DNA of 60,633 bases, from assembly GCA_046297695.1 (NCBI GenBank), contig JBKBHF010000023.1, positions 1 through 60,633 on the forward strand, in the 5' to 3' direction. A model generated the notes under the pieces. The model was not told the origin of the DNA. It was given only the letters and a program-made list of their open reading frames with translations, and did not search any database. This document shows positions 1 through 7,385 of the stretch, piece by piece. Within the stretch, counting starts at the first letter, position 1. The number at the start of each line of letters is the position of its first letter. The position numbers and the translations under genes are program-made. Origin of the DNA: Permianibacter sp046297695. Lineage in GTDB: Bacteria; Pseudomonadota; Gammaproteobacteria; Enterobacterales; Permianibacteraceae.

Positions 1-121
1 ATACATTTACTGGTACAATCGGGAACGGCGTCATTCGACGCTGAATTATCTGTCCCCTGAAGCGTTTGAAGCTATGCGGTTAGTAGCTTAGGCCGGTGTC
101 CACATGTTGGGGGCAAGATCA
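1..121 (+). mobile_element. 3' end of an IS3-subgroup insertion sequence, left window edge
   Basis: The first 121 bases hold the end of a transposase gene followed by a terminal inverted repeat whose outward end reads TGATCTTGCCCCCAACATG on the minus strand. This closely resembles the end of E. coli IS3 (from memory, TGATCTTACCCAGCAATAG). Bases 3-126 reappear as a reverse complement at 60510-60633 with one difference (T31 versus C, synonymous). The insertion cut the gene at 122-952: the first three IS bases supply its TGA stop. The rest of the element lies outside the window. Confidence 0.9.
2..91 (+). CDS. IS3-family transposase OrfB, C-terminal 29 residues
   Basis: The frame from base 2 reads YIYWYNRERRHSTLNYLSPE and then about nine more residues to a TAG at 89-91. 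The YN-RxHS-LxYxSPE pattern is the C-terminal signature of IS3-family DDE transposases (rve domain), just after the catalytic glutamate. The upstream catalytic part is cut off by the window edge. The same fragment ends at the right edge on the other strand. Confidence 0.88.
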   Translation, partial: YIYWYNRERRHSTLNYLSPEAFEAMRLVA

Positions 122-952
122 GTCTGCACCACCGGATATTTTAAAAGCTCCCGCACCAGTAGTGTTATCAATAAGCGTATAACCAGCCCCTTGCCAACCA
201 TAGAAGTTCAAGTTTGCTTCATGTACCGTGGCGATACTACCGGCATACACTGCATTTTGGATTTCAGTCTTGATACTACTGTCTAAGCTGAGTTTTGGAA
301 GTACTGAGCTCAAGTTGTTTTGGCTGATGGTATAGATTTTCTGGCCTTGGCTGGCTGCGAGTGCCAATGCCTTGACTGCTGACACCCCATGAGCCTCTTG
401 TTGCGGTGTGCTGAACAGCTTCTCCGGCACCAAATGTTCACTAGCGCTTAGAAGATTCCCACTAGATTCCATGTAATTTTTCGAGTTTGCCGCATCATTA
501 TCTAAATCTCGAGCTATGGTGAATACCCGATCAATATCCATCATTACGCCATCGAACGTGACTTTCTTCGGAACACCCCAGAAATACTGCACGCCCATTG
601 ACGTCGAGAAGCTGCCGTAACTCGGGTTGCGGTACATCACAATGTTTTGCGCTTTAGCGGTCATCTGGCTCTGGGTGTAGGTTAGCCCAAAATAGCCGAG
701 CACACCGGTTTGCAGAATATTACCGGTCAAATGATGTTTACTCAGACCGTTGACATCATTGGCTTCGAGCTTGGTTTTGGTTTGCTCGAGTTCGGTTTTG
801 AGCTCGTTTAAGGTTTCCGGACTCATGCCTTGCAAATCCAAACCAATGGCATGGTATTCACCGGCAATCAGCGGATTGTCGGTAGTCTGCCAACCCCATT
901 GTGGGCCGTAAAGCCCTTTGGTCGAGAGTAGCTCTTGGCCCAATCCATGACG
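119..952 (-). pseudogene. Partial copy 1 of the large cassette-type protein, truncated at both ends
   Basis: The minus-strand frame (about 274 residues) is a paralogue of the larger pseudogene at 2538-4293. It starts inside the family anchor (HGLGQELLSTKG), where an IS481-type element was inserted, and stops at SGGAD where the left IS3 supplies TGA. Anchors shared with the larger copy include GVMMDIDRV, GVSAVKALALA and TGAGA-KISGG. The first ~130 bp are roughly 90% identical to the larger copy; the rest is only about half identical in protein. The variable C-terminal tip expected after SGG has been lost. The family looks like the C-terminal half of large secreted transglutaminase-domain proteins, but that is recalled rather than proven, and no catalytic domain is present here. 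Confidence 0.75.
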
Positions 953-2154
953 TGTATTAGTTCAGACTTGATCTGACACTGCTCTTGAAAAGAGCGGGGT
1001 TACCCGGTTTGATGGAGTTGCGAAGCTTCATAAACCGAACAAGGAGTAACCCCGCAATGAATGTCGTAAATCAAGCCGTCATCAAACACAAGCTCGGCCT
1101 GCTGAACCTGGCAGAGGAGCTTGGCAACGTTTCGCAAGCCTGTCGTGTCATGGGCGTGTCGCGCGACACCTTTTACCGCTATCAGGAAGCGAAGGAGCAA
1201 GGTGGTATTGACGCTCTGTTGCACAAGGACCGGCGCCGACCCAACGTGAAGAATCGCGTCGACGATGCCGTGGAGCAAGCCGTACGCGATTACGCCATTG
1301 AACAGCCCGCTCACGGCCAGGTTCGCGTCAGCAACGAACTGCGCAAACGCGGTGTGTTCGTCAGTCCGTCCGGCGTTCGCAGCATCTGGTTACGCGCCGG
1401 TCTAGCCAATTTCAAGCAGCGACTGAATGCACTGGAAACGCATGTGGCAGCCACCGATGTCGTGCTGACCGAGGCGCAAGTGGTGGCGCTCGAACGCAAG
1501 CGTGACGATGACGTGGCATGTGGCGAAATTGAGACGGCACACCCGGGTTATCTCGGTTCACAGGACACTTTCTATGTCGGTACCATGAAAGGCGTCGGCC
1601 GGATCTACCAGCAAACCTACGTCGACACCCACTGCAAAGTGGCGTTCGCCAAGCTGTACACCACCAAAACGCCAATCACGTCCGCCGATTTACTGAATGA
1701 CAAGGTGTTGCCGTTCTTCGCCGAACACGACGTGCCGGTACTGCGCATTCTGACTGACCGAGGTACGGAGTTCTGCGGCAAGGTCGAACAACATGACTAC
1801 CAGCTGTACCTGGCCATGAACGACATCGAGCACACCAAGACTAAAGCCGCCTCGCCGCAAACGAACGGCATCTGCGAACGCTTCCATAAAACCATCTTGC
1901 AGGAGTTTTACCAGGTCACATTCCGCAAGAAGCTCTACGGCAGCATCGAAGAATTGCAGTGTGACCTTGACGAATGGTTGCAATATTACAATTATGAGCG
2001 CACGCACCAAGGCAAGATGTGTTGCGGTCGAACGCCAATCGAGACCTTCCTCGATGGCAAACGGATCTGGCAGGAAAAGCAAATAGCCTGAACTTGACCT
2101 GACAGACGCACTTCGGAAATCGGGTAACTGTCAGATCAAGTCGCGACTAGTACA
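953..2154 (+). mobile_element. Complete IS481-family insertion sequence with 7-bp target duplication
   Basis: The element is 1202 bp. Its ends read TGTATTAGTTCAGACTTGAT and, inverted, TGTACTAGTCGCGACTTGAT, both followed by CTGACA; TGT ends are typical of IS481. The direct repeat CATGACG lies at 946-952 and 2155-2161 and marks the target duplication. One transposase gene fills the element. Removing the element joins the anchor of copy 1 out of frame to the copy 3 fragment, so the host locus was already rearranged before insertion. Confidence 0.9.
1057..2091 (+). CDS. IS481-family DDE transposase
   Basis: The protein is 344 residues. The N-terminal ~60 residues form a helix-turn-helix (NVSQACRVMGVSRDTFYRYQ) that would bind the terminal repeats, followed by an RNase H-fold integrase core with the motifs ILTDRGTEFCG and NGICERFHKTI, which carry the second Asp and the Glu of the DDE triad. 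The start at 1057 is chosen because AAGGAG lies 11 bases upstream; the frame stays open further upstream but without a comparable site. The gene looks intact, and both element ends are present, so the copy may still be active. Confidence 0.88.
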   Translation: MNVVNQAVIKHKLGLLNLAEELGNVSQACRVMGVSRDTFYRYQEAKEQGGIDALLHKDRRRPNVKNRVDDAVEQAVRDYAIEQPAHGQVRVSNELRKRGVFVSPSGVRSIWLRAGLANFKQRLNALETHVAATDVVLTEAQVVALERKRDDDVACGEIETAHPGYLGSQDTFYVGTMKGVGRIYQQTYVDTHCKVAFAKLYTTKTPITSADLLNDKVLPFFAEHDVPVLRILTDRGTEFCGKVEQHDYQLYLAMNDIEHTKTKAASPQTNGICERFHKTILQEFYQVTFRKKLYGSIEELQCDLDEWLQYYNYERTHQGKMCCGRTPIETFLDGKRIWQEKQIA

Positions 2155-2262
2155 CATGACGGAACACCCCAGAAATACTGCACACCCATAGACGTTGAGA
2201 AGCTACCGTAACTAGGGTTACGGTACATCACCACGTTCTGCGCTTTTGCCGCCATTTGGCCT
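2155..2262 (-). pseudogene. Partial copy 3 of the cassette family (about 35 residues)
   Basis: The minus strand encodes AKAQNVVMYRNPSYG and then a stretch ending GVQYFWGVP, almost the same as residues in copy 1 (DNA positions about 560-665, close to 90% identical). Homology stops at 2262, where it joins the 3' end of the small membrane ORF, and at 2161, at the IS481 duplication. It is a relic of an additional cassette and has no start or stop of its own. Confidence 0.75.
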
Positions 2263-2538
2263 TTTTTTGAGCATTTGCAAAATGACGGCAAAAGCGCAAG
2301 CGTAGGCACCCGCAACTCCACGGACTCCGCATTTTCTACCCTCAAGCATTAAGATATCTAATCCAGAGCAGTTGCCTTTGATTCCTAATGCCTCATTTCC
2401 AAATACATACATTAACAGTGCGTAGATTAATGGACTAATAGCCAACAAAACGTAAATCATTTTGGGCATATCAAGCCTATATAACACATAACCACCGCCA
2501 AGTATCACTATTGCGGGTAAAACTATGTTAAACATCAT
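2218..2538 (-). CDS. Small membrane protein, candidate immunity partner (chimeric C-terminus)
   Basis: The ORF encodes about 106 residues starting MMFNIVLPAIVILGGGYVLY, with two strongly hydrophobic segments near residues 3-20 and 27-48 and perhaps a third near 78-90. Its ATG overlaps the TAA stop of the large gene (TAATG), which implies translational coupling. Past base 2262 the reading frame runs into the copy 3 fragment, so the last ~14 residues are probably not native. I recognise no family. A small protein directly behind a polymorphic C-terminal tip is often the cognate immunity protein; that role is inferred from position only. The region is AT-rich compared with the rest of the window. 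Confidence 0.55.
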   Translation of the reverse strand: MMFNIVLPAIVILGGGYVLYRLDMPKMIYVLLAISPLIYALLMYVFGNEALGIKGNCSGLDILMLEGRKCGVRGVAGAYACAFAVILQMLKKRPNGGKSAERGDVP

Positions 2539-4293
2539 TAGCAAGAATCCCCCGTTATGTAGTCATTTATATAGTTCTGCAGAATATCTTCCGGCCATAG
2601 CAGCAATAAGCCTAAAAGCGGGTTCGCTACTGATATCGCGATTGACGCCATTAAAAACGCAACCACTGAGATCAATGTCAACGCCTTTAGCAATCCAAAT
2701 TTATTCCAGCACTTTTCGATTACCTCGATCAAATCAAGCATTAGATCTATTACTTTTATGATCTCCAAAACTATAATGAGTTTTGTAAACAACTTTCCGG
2801 CTGCAAGGAACATTGTCACGTTAAATTTTGCTGCCTGCAGACCACCTTTTACAGCTTTCCATCCTCCATCCGTTCCTCCAGAAATTTTATATGCACCAGC
2901 CCCCGTTGCATCATCAATAATCTGGTAACCAAACCCACTCCAATTGCCTAAAGTGATGCTTTTCTCGTGAATAATAACTGACTTTCCGGAGTCAACTGCA
3001 TTTCTAATTTCATTTTTAATTTCGCTACTCGCATATGTTTTTGGTAAAGCAGTTGCTATGTTTTTTAATGTAATGGTAAATATTTTTTGGTTATTTGCCG
3101 ATGCAAGCGCGAGAGCCTTAACAGCCGATACTCCATCAGTGCTCTCGTCACTATTTTTGAATATTAGCTCTGGGATTAAATGCTCAAATGCGGAAAGCGC
3201 TTCTCCATCTTTCTTATGGAAATTTGCCAGCACCTTTAAATCACTGCTTCTTGCTACAGCCAAATCTTGTACCCTGTCGATATCCATCATCACACCTGTT
3301 AAGGAAATCTTTTTGGGAACCCCCCAAAAGTACATAACATCATAACTCGTGAAGAATTCCCCATAGCTCGGTGCTCGATATCTAACGACTGAATTGAGTT
3401 GCGCAAACAAATCTGCATTTGTGTTCGTGATGTCGAAATATCCAATCAACCCCAAATTTAATTCCCCTGCAAGGAAATTATGTTTAGTTATTGCGATAGC
3501 ACCCTCCACGTTGATTTTTTCCTTTTCCTTCATCAAGTCGGCTTCAAGCTTATTCAAAGTCTCCGGACTCATGCCTTGCAAATCCAAACCAATGGCGTGG
3601 TATTCACCGGCAATCAACGGATTGTCTGTGGTTTGCCAACCCCATTGCGGACTGTAGAGGCCTTTGGTTGAGAGTAGCTCTTGACCCAAACCATGACTGC
3701 CTTGACTGATTTTGGCTTGACCATCAATCGTGAACTCGGCTTTCAATCGAATAAGGTTGGCAGGCAAGGATTTCGGAATATCGGCTTCGCTTTGGATATT
3801 GCTTGGCAGATAGTTAATCAGGGTTTGTTCGTCTTGCGCGGTGGCTGGTGTAAACGACAGCGCCAGCTTTTTACCCGCCAATTTCGGCAAGGATTCTGTT
3901 ACCGTCCACAGCGCACCACCGCTTAGCTCGCCATAACCGTCCGAGTTATACAGCTTGAACGTAAATTTGTGACGCAGTGATGTCGGGAGTTCGGCCCATT
4001 TCAAGGCGCTGGTTTTCACTATGTACGGCAAACTGCCCATCAGGATGGGCTCGTTGGTTTCGATAATCGTTTTTGTGCCAATGACTTCGCCGACGGTGGC
4101 ATCACTATGGTTTTGTTCTAAATAGTCTTTGACCTGGTTTTGGTAAGCCTGAAGCTGGGTTTGAATGGCCGTTTGATTCAGGCCCTGCACCCAGCCTTCT
4201 TGTTCATTGACGGTGGCCCCTTGCATCGAGGCATCAAGGAAGGCCTGCGCATCAAACGGTACGGCTTGGCTTAGATTCATGCCTTCCATGACT
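2538..4293 (-). pseudogene. Large cassette-type protein, C-terminal ~585 residues, 5' end lost to a RAYT insertion
   Basis: Coding sense begins at the RAYT border (VMEGMNLSQAVPFDAQAF) and runs to a TAA at 2538-2540. The order is: a ~230-residue N-terminal part with beta-rich segments, the anchor HGLGQELLSTKG...MSPETLN (DNA 3550-3710), a diverged middle with GVMMDIDRV and GVSAVKALALA, the junction TGAGAYKISGGTDGG (near 2870), then a ~110-residue tip with at least two strongly hydrophobic stretches. DNA up to about 3530 is markedly AT-rich, while the upstream part matches the genome average. I recall similar C-terminal halves in large transglutaminase-core secreted proteins; the enzyme domain and any signal peptide would lie in the missing part. 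The hydrophobic tip could be a membrane-acting toxin, but this is inference. Confidence 0.65.
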
Positions 4294-4340
4294 GGGGTCA
4301 GGTCTTGCATTCCAACATATGGCTGAACTAGGCTCCGCGG

Positions 4341-5183
4341 ATGGTGAGACCGCTTCGAATCGAATTGTCTGGTGGGTTGTACCACGTGACCTCGCGTGGG
4401 GACCGCCGCGAGGACATCTATTTCACCGAAGAGGATCGGTGGGAATGGATGCGCCTGCTTGGTCAGGTCTGTGGCCGATTCAACTGGGTTTGCCACGCGT
4501 GGTGTCAGATGACCAATCACTACCATCTGGTCGTGGAAACACCGGAAGCCAATCTGTCGCAAGGCATGCGGCAACTGAACGGTGTCTATACCCAGTGGAT
4601 AAATCGCACCTATGATCGGGTTGGTCATGTGTTCCAGGGGCGGTACAAGGCCATCCTTGTTGAAAAGGACAGCTATCTGCTGGAGTTGGCGCGGTATGTG
4701 GTGCTGAATCCTGTGCGCGCTGGCATGGTGCGGGATGCCAGCCGGTGGGCGTGGAGTTCCTACGCTGAGATGGTAGGTGTGCGGTCGGCGCCCGAATGGC
4801 TGGAAACCGACTGGCTGCTGGCGCAGTTCGGCAAGCAGCGTCAGCGAGCGATCGCGAACTATATCGAGTTCGTGCGAGAAGGGATGAAACGCGACAGCGT
4901 ATGGGCTGAGCTCAAAGGCCAGATCTATTTGGGCAGTGACAAATTTGTCGAGCGAATGCAACGCGTTGCGGCTGACCAGGCCGAAATTGGCGAGATTCCA
5001 CGCCAGCAGCGGCGGGCCATTGCCAAGCCGTTAGCCCACTACGCAAAACGCGAACCCTCCCGAGATGCCGCTATCGTTTCGGCATATGCAACAGGTGATT
5101 ACACCATGCAGGAAATCGCCGCATACTTTGATATTCATTACGCCACGGTTAGCCGCATCATTCGCAAATCAGAAAATGTATGA
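4341..5183 (+). CDS. REP-associated tyrosine transposase (Y1_Tnp) with C-terminal HTH
   Basis: The protein is 280 residues. The start MVRPLRIELSGGLYHVTSRG is typical of the TnpA_REP family. The HUH-type metal site is MTNHYHLVVET near residue 55, and the likely nucleophilic tyrosine lies in ARYVVLNPVRAG near residue 131. The C-terminal ~60 residues resemble a DnaA-like helix-turn-helix (YTMQEIAAYFDIHYATVSRI). Such single-strand transposases act on REP or REP-like hairpins. The gene is intact and ends within the right-hand terminal repeat region. Confidence 0.88.
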   Translation: MVRPLRIELSGGLYHVTSRGDRREDIYFTEEDRWEWMRLLGQVCGRFNWVCHAWCQMTNHYHLVVETPEANLSQGMRQLNGVYTQWINRTYDRVGHVFQGRYKAILVEKDSYLLELARYVVLNPVRAGMVRDASRWAWSSYAEMVGVRSAPEWLETDWLLAQFGKQRQRAIANYIEFVREGMKRDSVWAELKGQIYLGSDKFVERMQRVAADQAEIGEIPRQQRRAIAKPLAHYAKREPSRDAAIVSAYATGDYTMQEIAAYFDIHYATVSRIIRKSENV

Positions 5184-5206
5184 ATGCAAGACCTGACCCC
5201 ATTTGC
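5050..5206 (+). repeat. 157-bp direct repeat, first copy (3' end of RAYT gene)
   Basis: This segment recurs at 5222-5378 with a 172-bp period and about five mismatches (for example TATCGTTTCGG versus TATCGTCGCGG). It covers the last ~44 codons of the RAYT gene, its stop and the right terminal repeat. The divergence suggests either an old tandem duplication or the end of a second, related RAYT element. Confidence 0.9.
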
Positions 5207-5221
5207 TGTGCGTTTGGCTGT

Positions 5222-5378
5222 GCGAACCCTCCCGAGATGCCGCTATCGTCGCGGCATATGCAACAGGTGATTACACCATGCAGGAAATCGCCGCATACTT
5301 TGATATTCATTACGCCACGGTTAGCCGCATCATTTGCAAGTCAGAAAATGTATGAATGCAAGACCTGACCCCGTTTGT
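5222..5378 (+). repeat. 157-bp direct repeat, second copy
   Basis: This is the second copy of the RAYT 3' segment. It encodes the same helix-turn-helix but has no upstream transposase sequence. It carries its own copy of the GAATGCAAGACCTGACCCC end at 5354-5372, which then leads into short tandem repeats. Confidence 0.9.
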
Positions 5379-5415
5379 GTGACCCCGTTTGTGCAAATGC
5401 ATGACCCCGTTTGTG
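5366..5415 (+). repeat. Three copies of the 14-mer TGACCCCGTTTGTG
   Basis: Copies lie at 5366-5379, 5380-5393 and 5402-5415. The 5' half overlaps the RAYT terminal motif (CCTGACCCC), so they may be serial remnants of element ends. The array stops nine bases before the next insertion sequence. Confidence 0.85.
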
Positions 5416-5462
5416 CATGCTTCTGAACCGCCCCGGGTATCGCGGAGGCTATTGGTTTTGAG

Positions 5463-6374
5463 TCAAGCTGCCTTTCTGCTTTCCGTCTGACTCTGTTCAT
5501 ATAGTGCCTCAAACTCTGCCGGCGGGATATTGCCGATGGGCTCCAGGAGGCGTTGATGATTGAACCAAGTCACCCAATTTAGCGTTTCCAGCTCCACCGC
5601 ATCGATGGACGGCCAAGGCCCTTTCTTGTAGATCAGCTCCGCTTTGTACAGACCGTTTATTGTCTCGGCCATGGCGTTGTCGTAGCTGTCGCCAGTGCTT
5701 CCGACAGACGGCTCGACGCCAGCTTCTCCGAGGCGTTCGCTGTAACGGATCGACAGATATTGCGAGCCCCTGTCGCTGTGATGGATGAGCTGGTGACGCG
5801 GCGGTTTTCGGGCGTAAAGGGCCTGCTCCAGCGCATCCAGCACGAAGTCCGTGCGCATGTGTCGGCTGACCCGCCAGCCCACGATGAATCGCGAATAGAC
5901 ATCGACAATGAATGCGACATAGGCAAAACCTTGCCACGTTGAAACGAACGTGAAATCGGCCACCCAGAGCTGATTTGGCCTGTCCGCTTTGAACTGGCGA
6001 TTTACTCGATCTTGCGGCTTCGGCGCTGCCGGATCCGGGAACGTCGTGGTGACTTTCTTGCCACGCACGACACCTTGTAAGCCTTCTTTTCGCATCAACC
6101 GCTCCACGGTGCAGCGCGCCACGACAATGCCTTCCCGGTTCAGCTGGCGCCAAACTTTATCCGCGCCATAAACTTCCCGGTTGGCGCGCCAGACACGCAC
6201 GGTCGCTTCACGAAGAAAGCGATCTCGCTGCGCTCGTTTGGAACGAAGTTCAGGGTCGCGTAGACGCGCCGCATGACGCCGATAAGCAGAAGGGGCAACC
6301 TGCAGCGCACGGCAGATCGGCTCGACCCCAAACGCATTCCGGTGCCGGTCGATGAAGGACCACGTTACTTCAAA
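5463..6374 (-). CDS. IS3-family transposase OrfB (frameshift-expressed catalytic part)
   Basis: The -1 frame relative to orfA is open from 6374 to 5463 and reads SFIDRHRNAFGVEPICRALQ, an N-terminus typical of IS3 OrfB. It continues through an HTH_21-like region (REVYGADKVWRQLNREG) and the integrase core with LWVADFTFVSTW, HHSDRGSQYLSI and NAMAETINGLYKAEL, which hold the DDE residues. No good ATG exists at the front. A GTG at 6200 would give only the last 245 residues, so production as an OrfAB fusion through frameshifting in the T-run at about 6397-6404 is more likely. Confidence 0.85.
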   Translation of the reverse strand, partial: FEVTWSFIDRHRNAFGVEPICRALQVAPSAYRRHAARLRDPELRSKRAQRDRFLREATVRVWRANREVYGADKVWRQLNREGIVVARCTVERLMRKEGLQGVVRGKKVTTTFPDPAAPKPQDRVNRQFKADRPNQLWVADFTFVSTWQGFAYVAFIVDVYSRFIVGWRVSRHMRTDFVLDALEQALYARKPPRHQLIHHSDRGSQYLSIRYSERLGEAGVEPSVGSTGDSYDNAMAETINGLYKAELIYKKGPWPSIDAVELETLNWVTWFNHQRLLEPIGNIPPAEFEALYEQSQTESRKAA

Positions 6375-6676
6375 CGGCGGTCGAGCTCCGCCTGGGCGAA
6401 AAAAGCACTGGCCAGCTTGAGGATTTCGTTGGCACGCTTCAATTCACGCACCTCACGCTCCAGCTCCTTGACGCGGGTATCCGTGGCACCAGCGGTCGGC
6501 GTAGTCGGTGCAGCGGTTTTGCGGATCCAGTTGCTCAAGGTCTGCGGAGTACAGCCAATCTTGCCGGCCACAGCCTCAATTGCCGCCCAATGGGAATCAT
6601 GGGCTTCCCGCACTTCGTACACCATGCGGACGGCCCGCTCACGTAGCTCAGGTGAAAATTTGGTCGATTTGGTCAT
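6365..6676 (-). CDS. IS3-family transposase OrfA
   Basis: The protein is 103 residues. The N-terminal helix-turn-helix (FSPELRERAVRMVYE ... GCTPQTLSNWIRK) binds the element ends, and the C-terminal heptad-rich segment (VKELEREVRELKRANEILK) is the leucine zipper that pairs OrfA with OrfAB. Near its 3' end the mRNA contains T TTT TTC in the reading frame (codons for AFF), a plausible -1 slippery heptamer for making the fusion transposase. Confidence 0.85.
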   Translation of the reverse strand: MTKSTKFSPELRERAVRMVYEVREAHDSHWAAIEAVAGKIGCTPQTLSNWIRKTAAPTTPTAGATDTRVKELEREVRELKRANEILKLASAFFAQAELDRRLK

Positions 6677-6729
6677 GATGGCTCCATTCTCTCAAGGATT
6701 GGAGCCTCCGCAATACCCGGGGCGGTTCA

Positions 6730-7142
6730 ATCCGGCGATAGCCATTGCCAATGGCTTGGCCGATAAATTGACGGTTGCACGCAGCGCCAACGTCCTGAAC
6801 TCCAGCAACGAGTCCAAGACAGATAATGTAAATGAACTAATAAAAGCCAATGCTGGCGCCGATTATCTGCTGGACGTAAAAACCCTCAATTGGATGTTCA
6901 ATTACTACCCAACCGATTGGTCACATTATCGTGTTAGCTACAATGCGAGATTGCGTTTGATCGACACTACCAGCAAGAAGGTTGTTGCAGAGTCCATGTG
7001 TCAATCAGTGCAAGGCGACGACAAGAACCCGCCAAGCAAAGAGCAATTATTGAATAATCAAGCAGAGCTATTGAAGAGTTATCTGGCCAAGGCCGCAGAC
7101 GCATGCGTCACGGTGCTGGCGAAGGATGTTCTGAAAATATAG
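6730..7142 (+). pseudogene. C-terminal fragment of a putative secreted or lipoprotein of unknown function
   Basis: About 135 codons are open right from the IS end to a TAG at 7140-7142. The sequence contains ADYLLDVKTLNWMFNYYPTD and RLRLIDTTSKKVVAE, which I associate with conserved uncharacterised proteins of gammaproteobacteria that carry a signal peptide in their lost N-terminus. The front is missing and is not found on the other side of the IS. A strong terminator follows. Base composition is lower in GC than the next genes. Confidence 0.6.
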
Positions 7143-7166
7143 CGCGGTAGCCCGGATCATTCCTGT

Positions 7167-7206
7167 AACCCGGGTCGTGCCAACGGCATGACCCGGGTTT
7201 TCTTTT
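7167..7206 (+). terminator. Rho-independent terminator
   Basis: The stem AACCCGGGTCGTGCC pairs with GGCATGACCCGGGTT across a 3-base loop and is followed by a T-rich run. It closes the fragmentary gene upstream. Confidence 0.85.
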
Positions 7207-7385
7207 ATGGGGCTGGAACGAAACGAAAAAAATCCCCGGAACCCACTGCGCTTGTTCCGGGCGACGATATTGCGCCCTGGTAATGTTGCGATGGATTAAT
7301 GCGGTGAGTTTGATCGGATGCCATTGCCGGGGTGTGCGGGACTCGACTAGGCTGGATGCGGCGTTTCTGACACGGAGTTTGGGCA

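Larger units (their letters stand above)
4294..5372 (+). mobile_element. RAYT-type element with GGGGTCAGGTCTTGCATTC ends
   Basis: The 19-bp sequence GGGGTCAGGTCTTGCATTC lies at 4294-4312, and its exact reverse complement lies at 5182-5200 and again at 5354-5372. These flank a REP-associated tyrosine transposase gene. No target-site duplication is visible, as expected for Y1/HUH-type elements. The element sits inside the coding sequence of the cassette-type protein and separates its C-terminal half from the rest. The second right end belongs to a duplicated 3' segment. Confidence 0.75.
5424..6729 (-). mobile_element. IS3-family insertion sequence, 1306 bp, without target duplication
   Basis: The ends are TGAACCGCCCCGGGTATCGC at 5424 and the inverted TGAACCGCCCCGGGTATTGC ending at 6729. 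It carries overlapping orfA and orfB on the minus strand. The flanks (TTC on the left, ATC on the right) do not match, so no 3-4 bp target duplication is visible. The two sides probably came together by IS-mediated deletion or recombination. It differs from the IS3 type at the window edges. Confidence 0.9.

Noticed and set aside
4300..4961. Open frame continuing the cassette-type protein upstream of 4293 on the minus strand
   Set aside because: It is antisense to the RAYT gene, and family similarity stops exactly at the RAYT terminal repeat, so it is an accidental extension.
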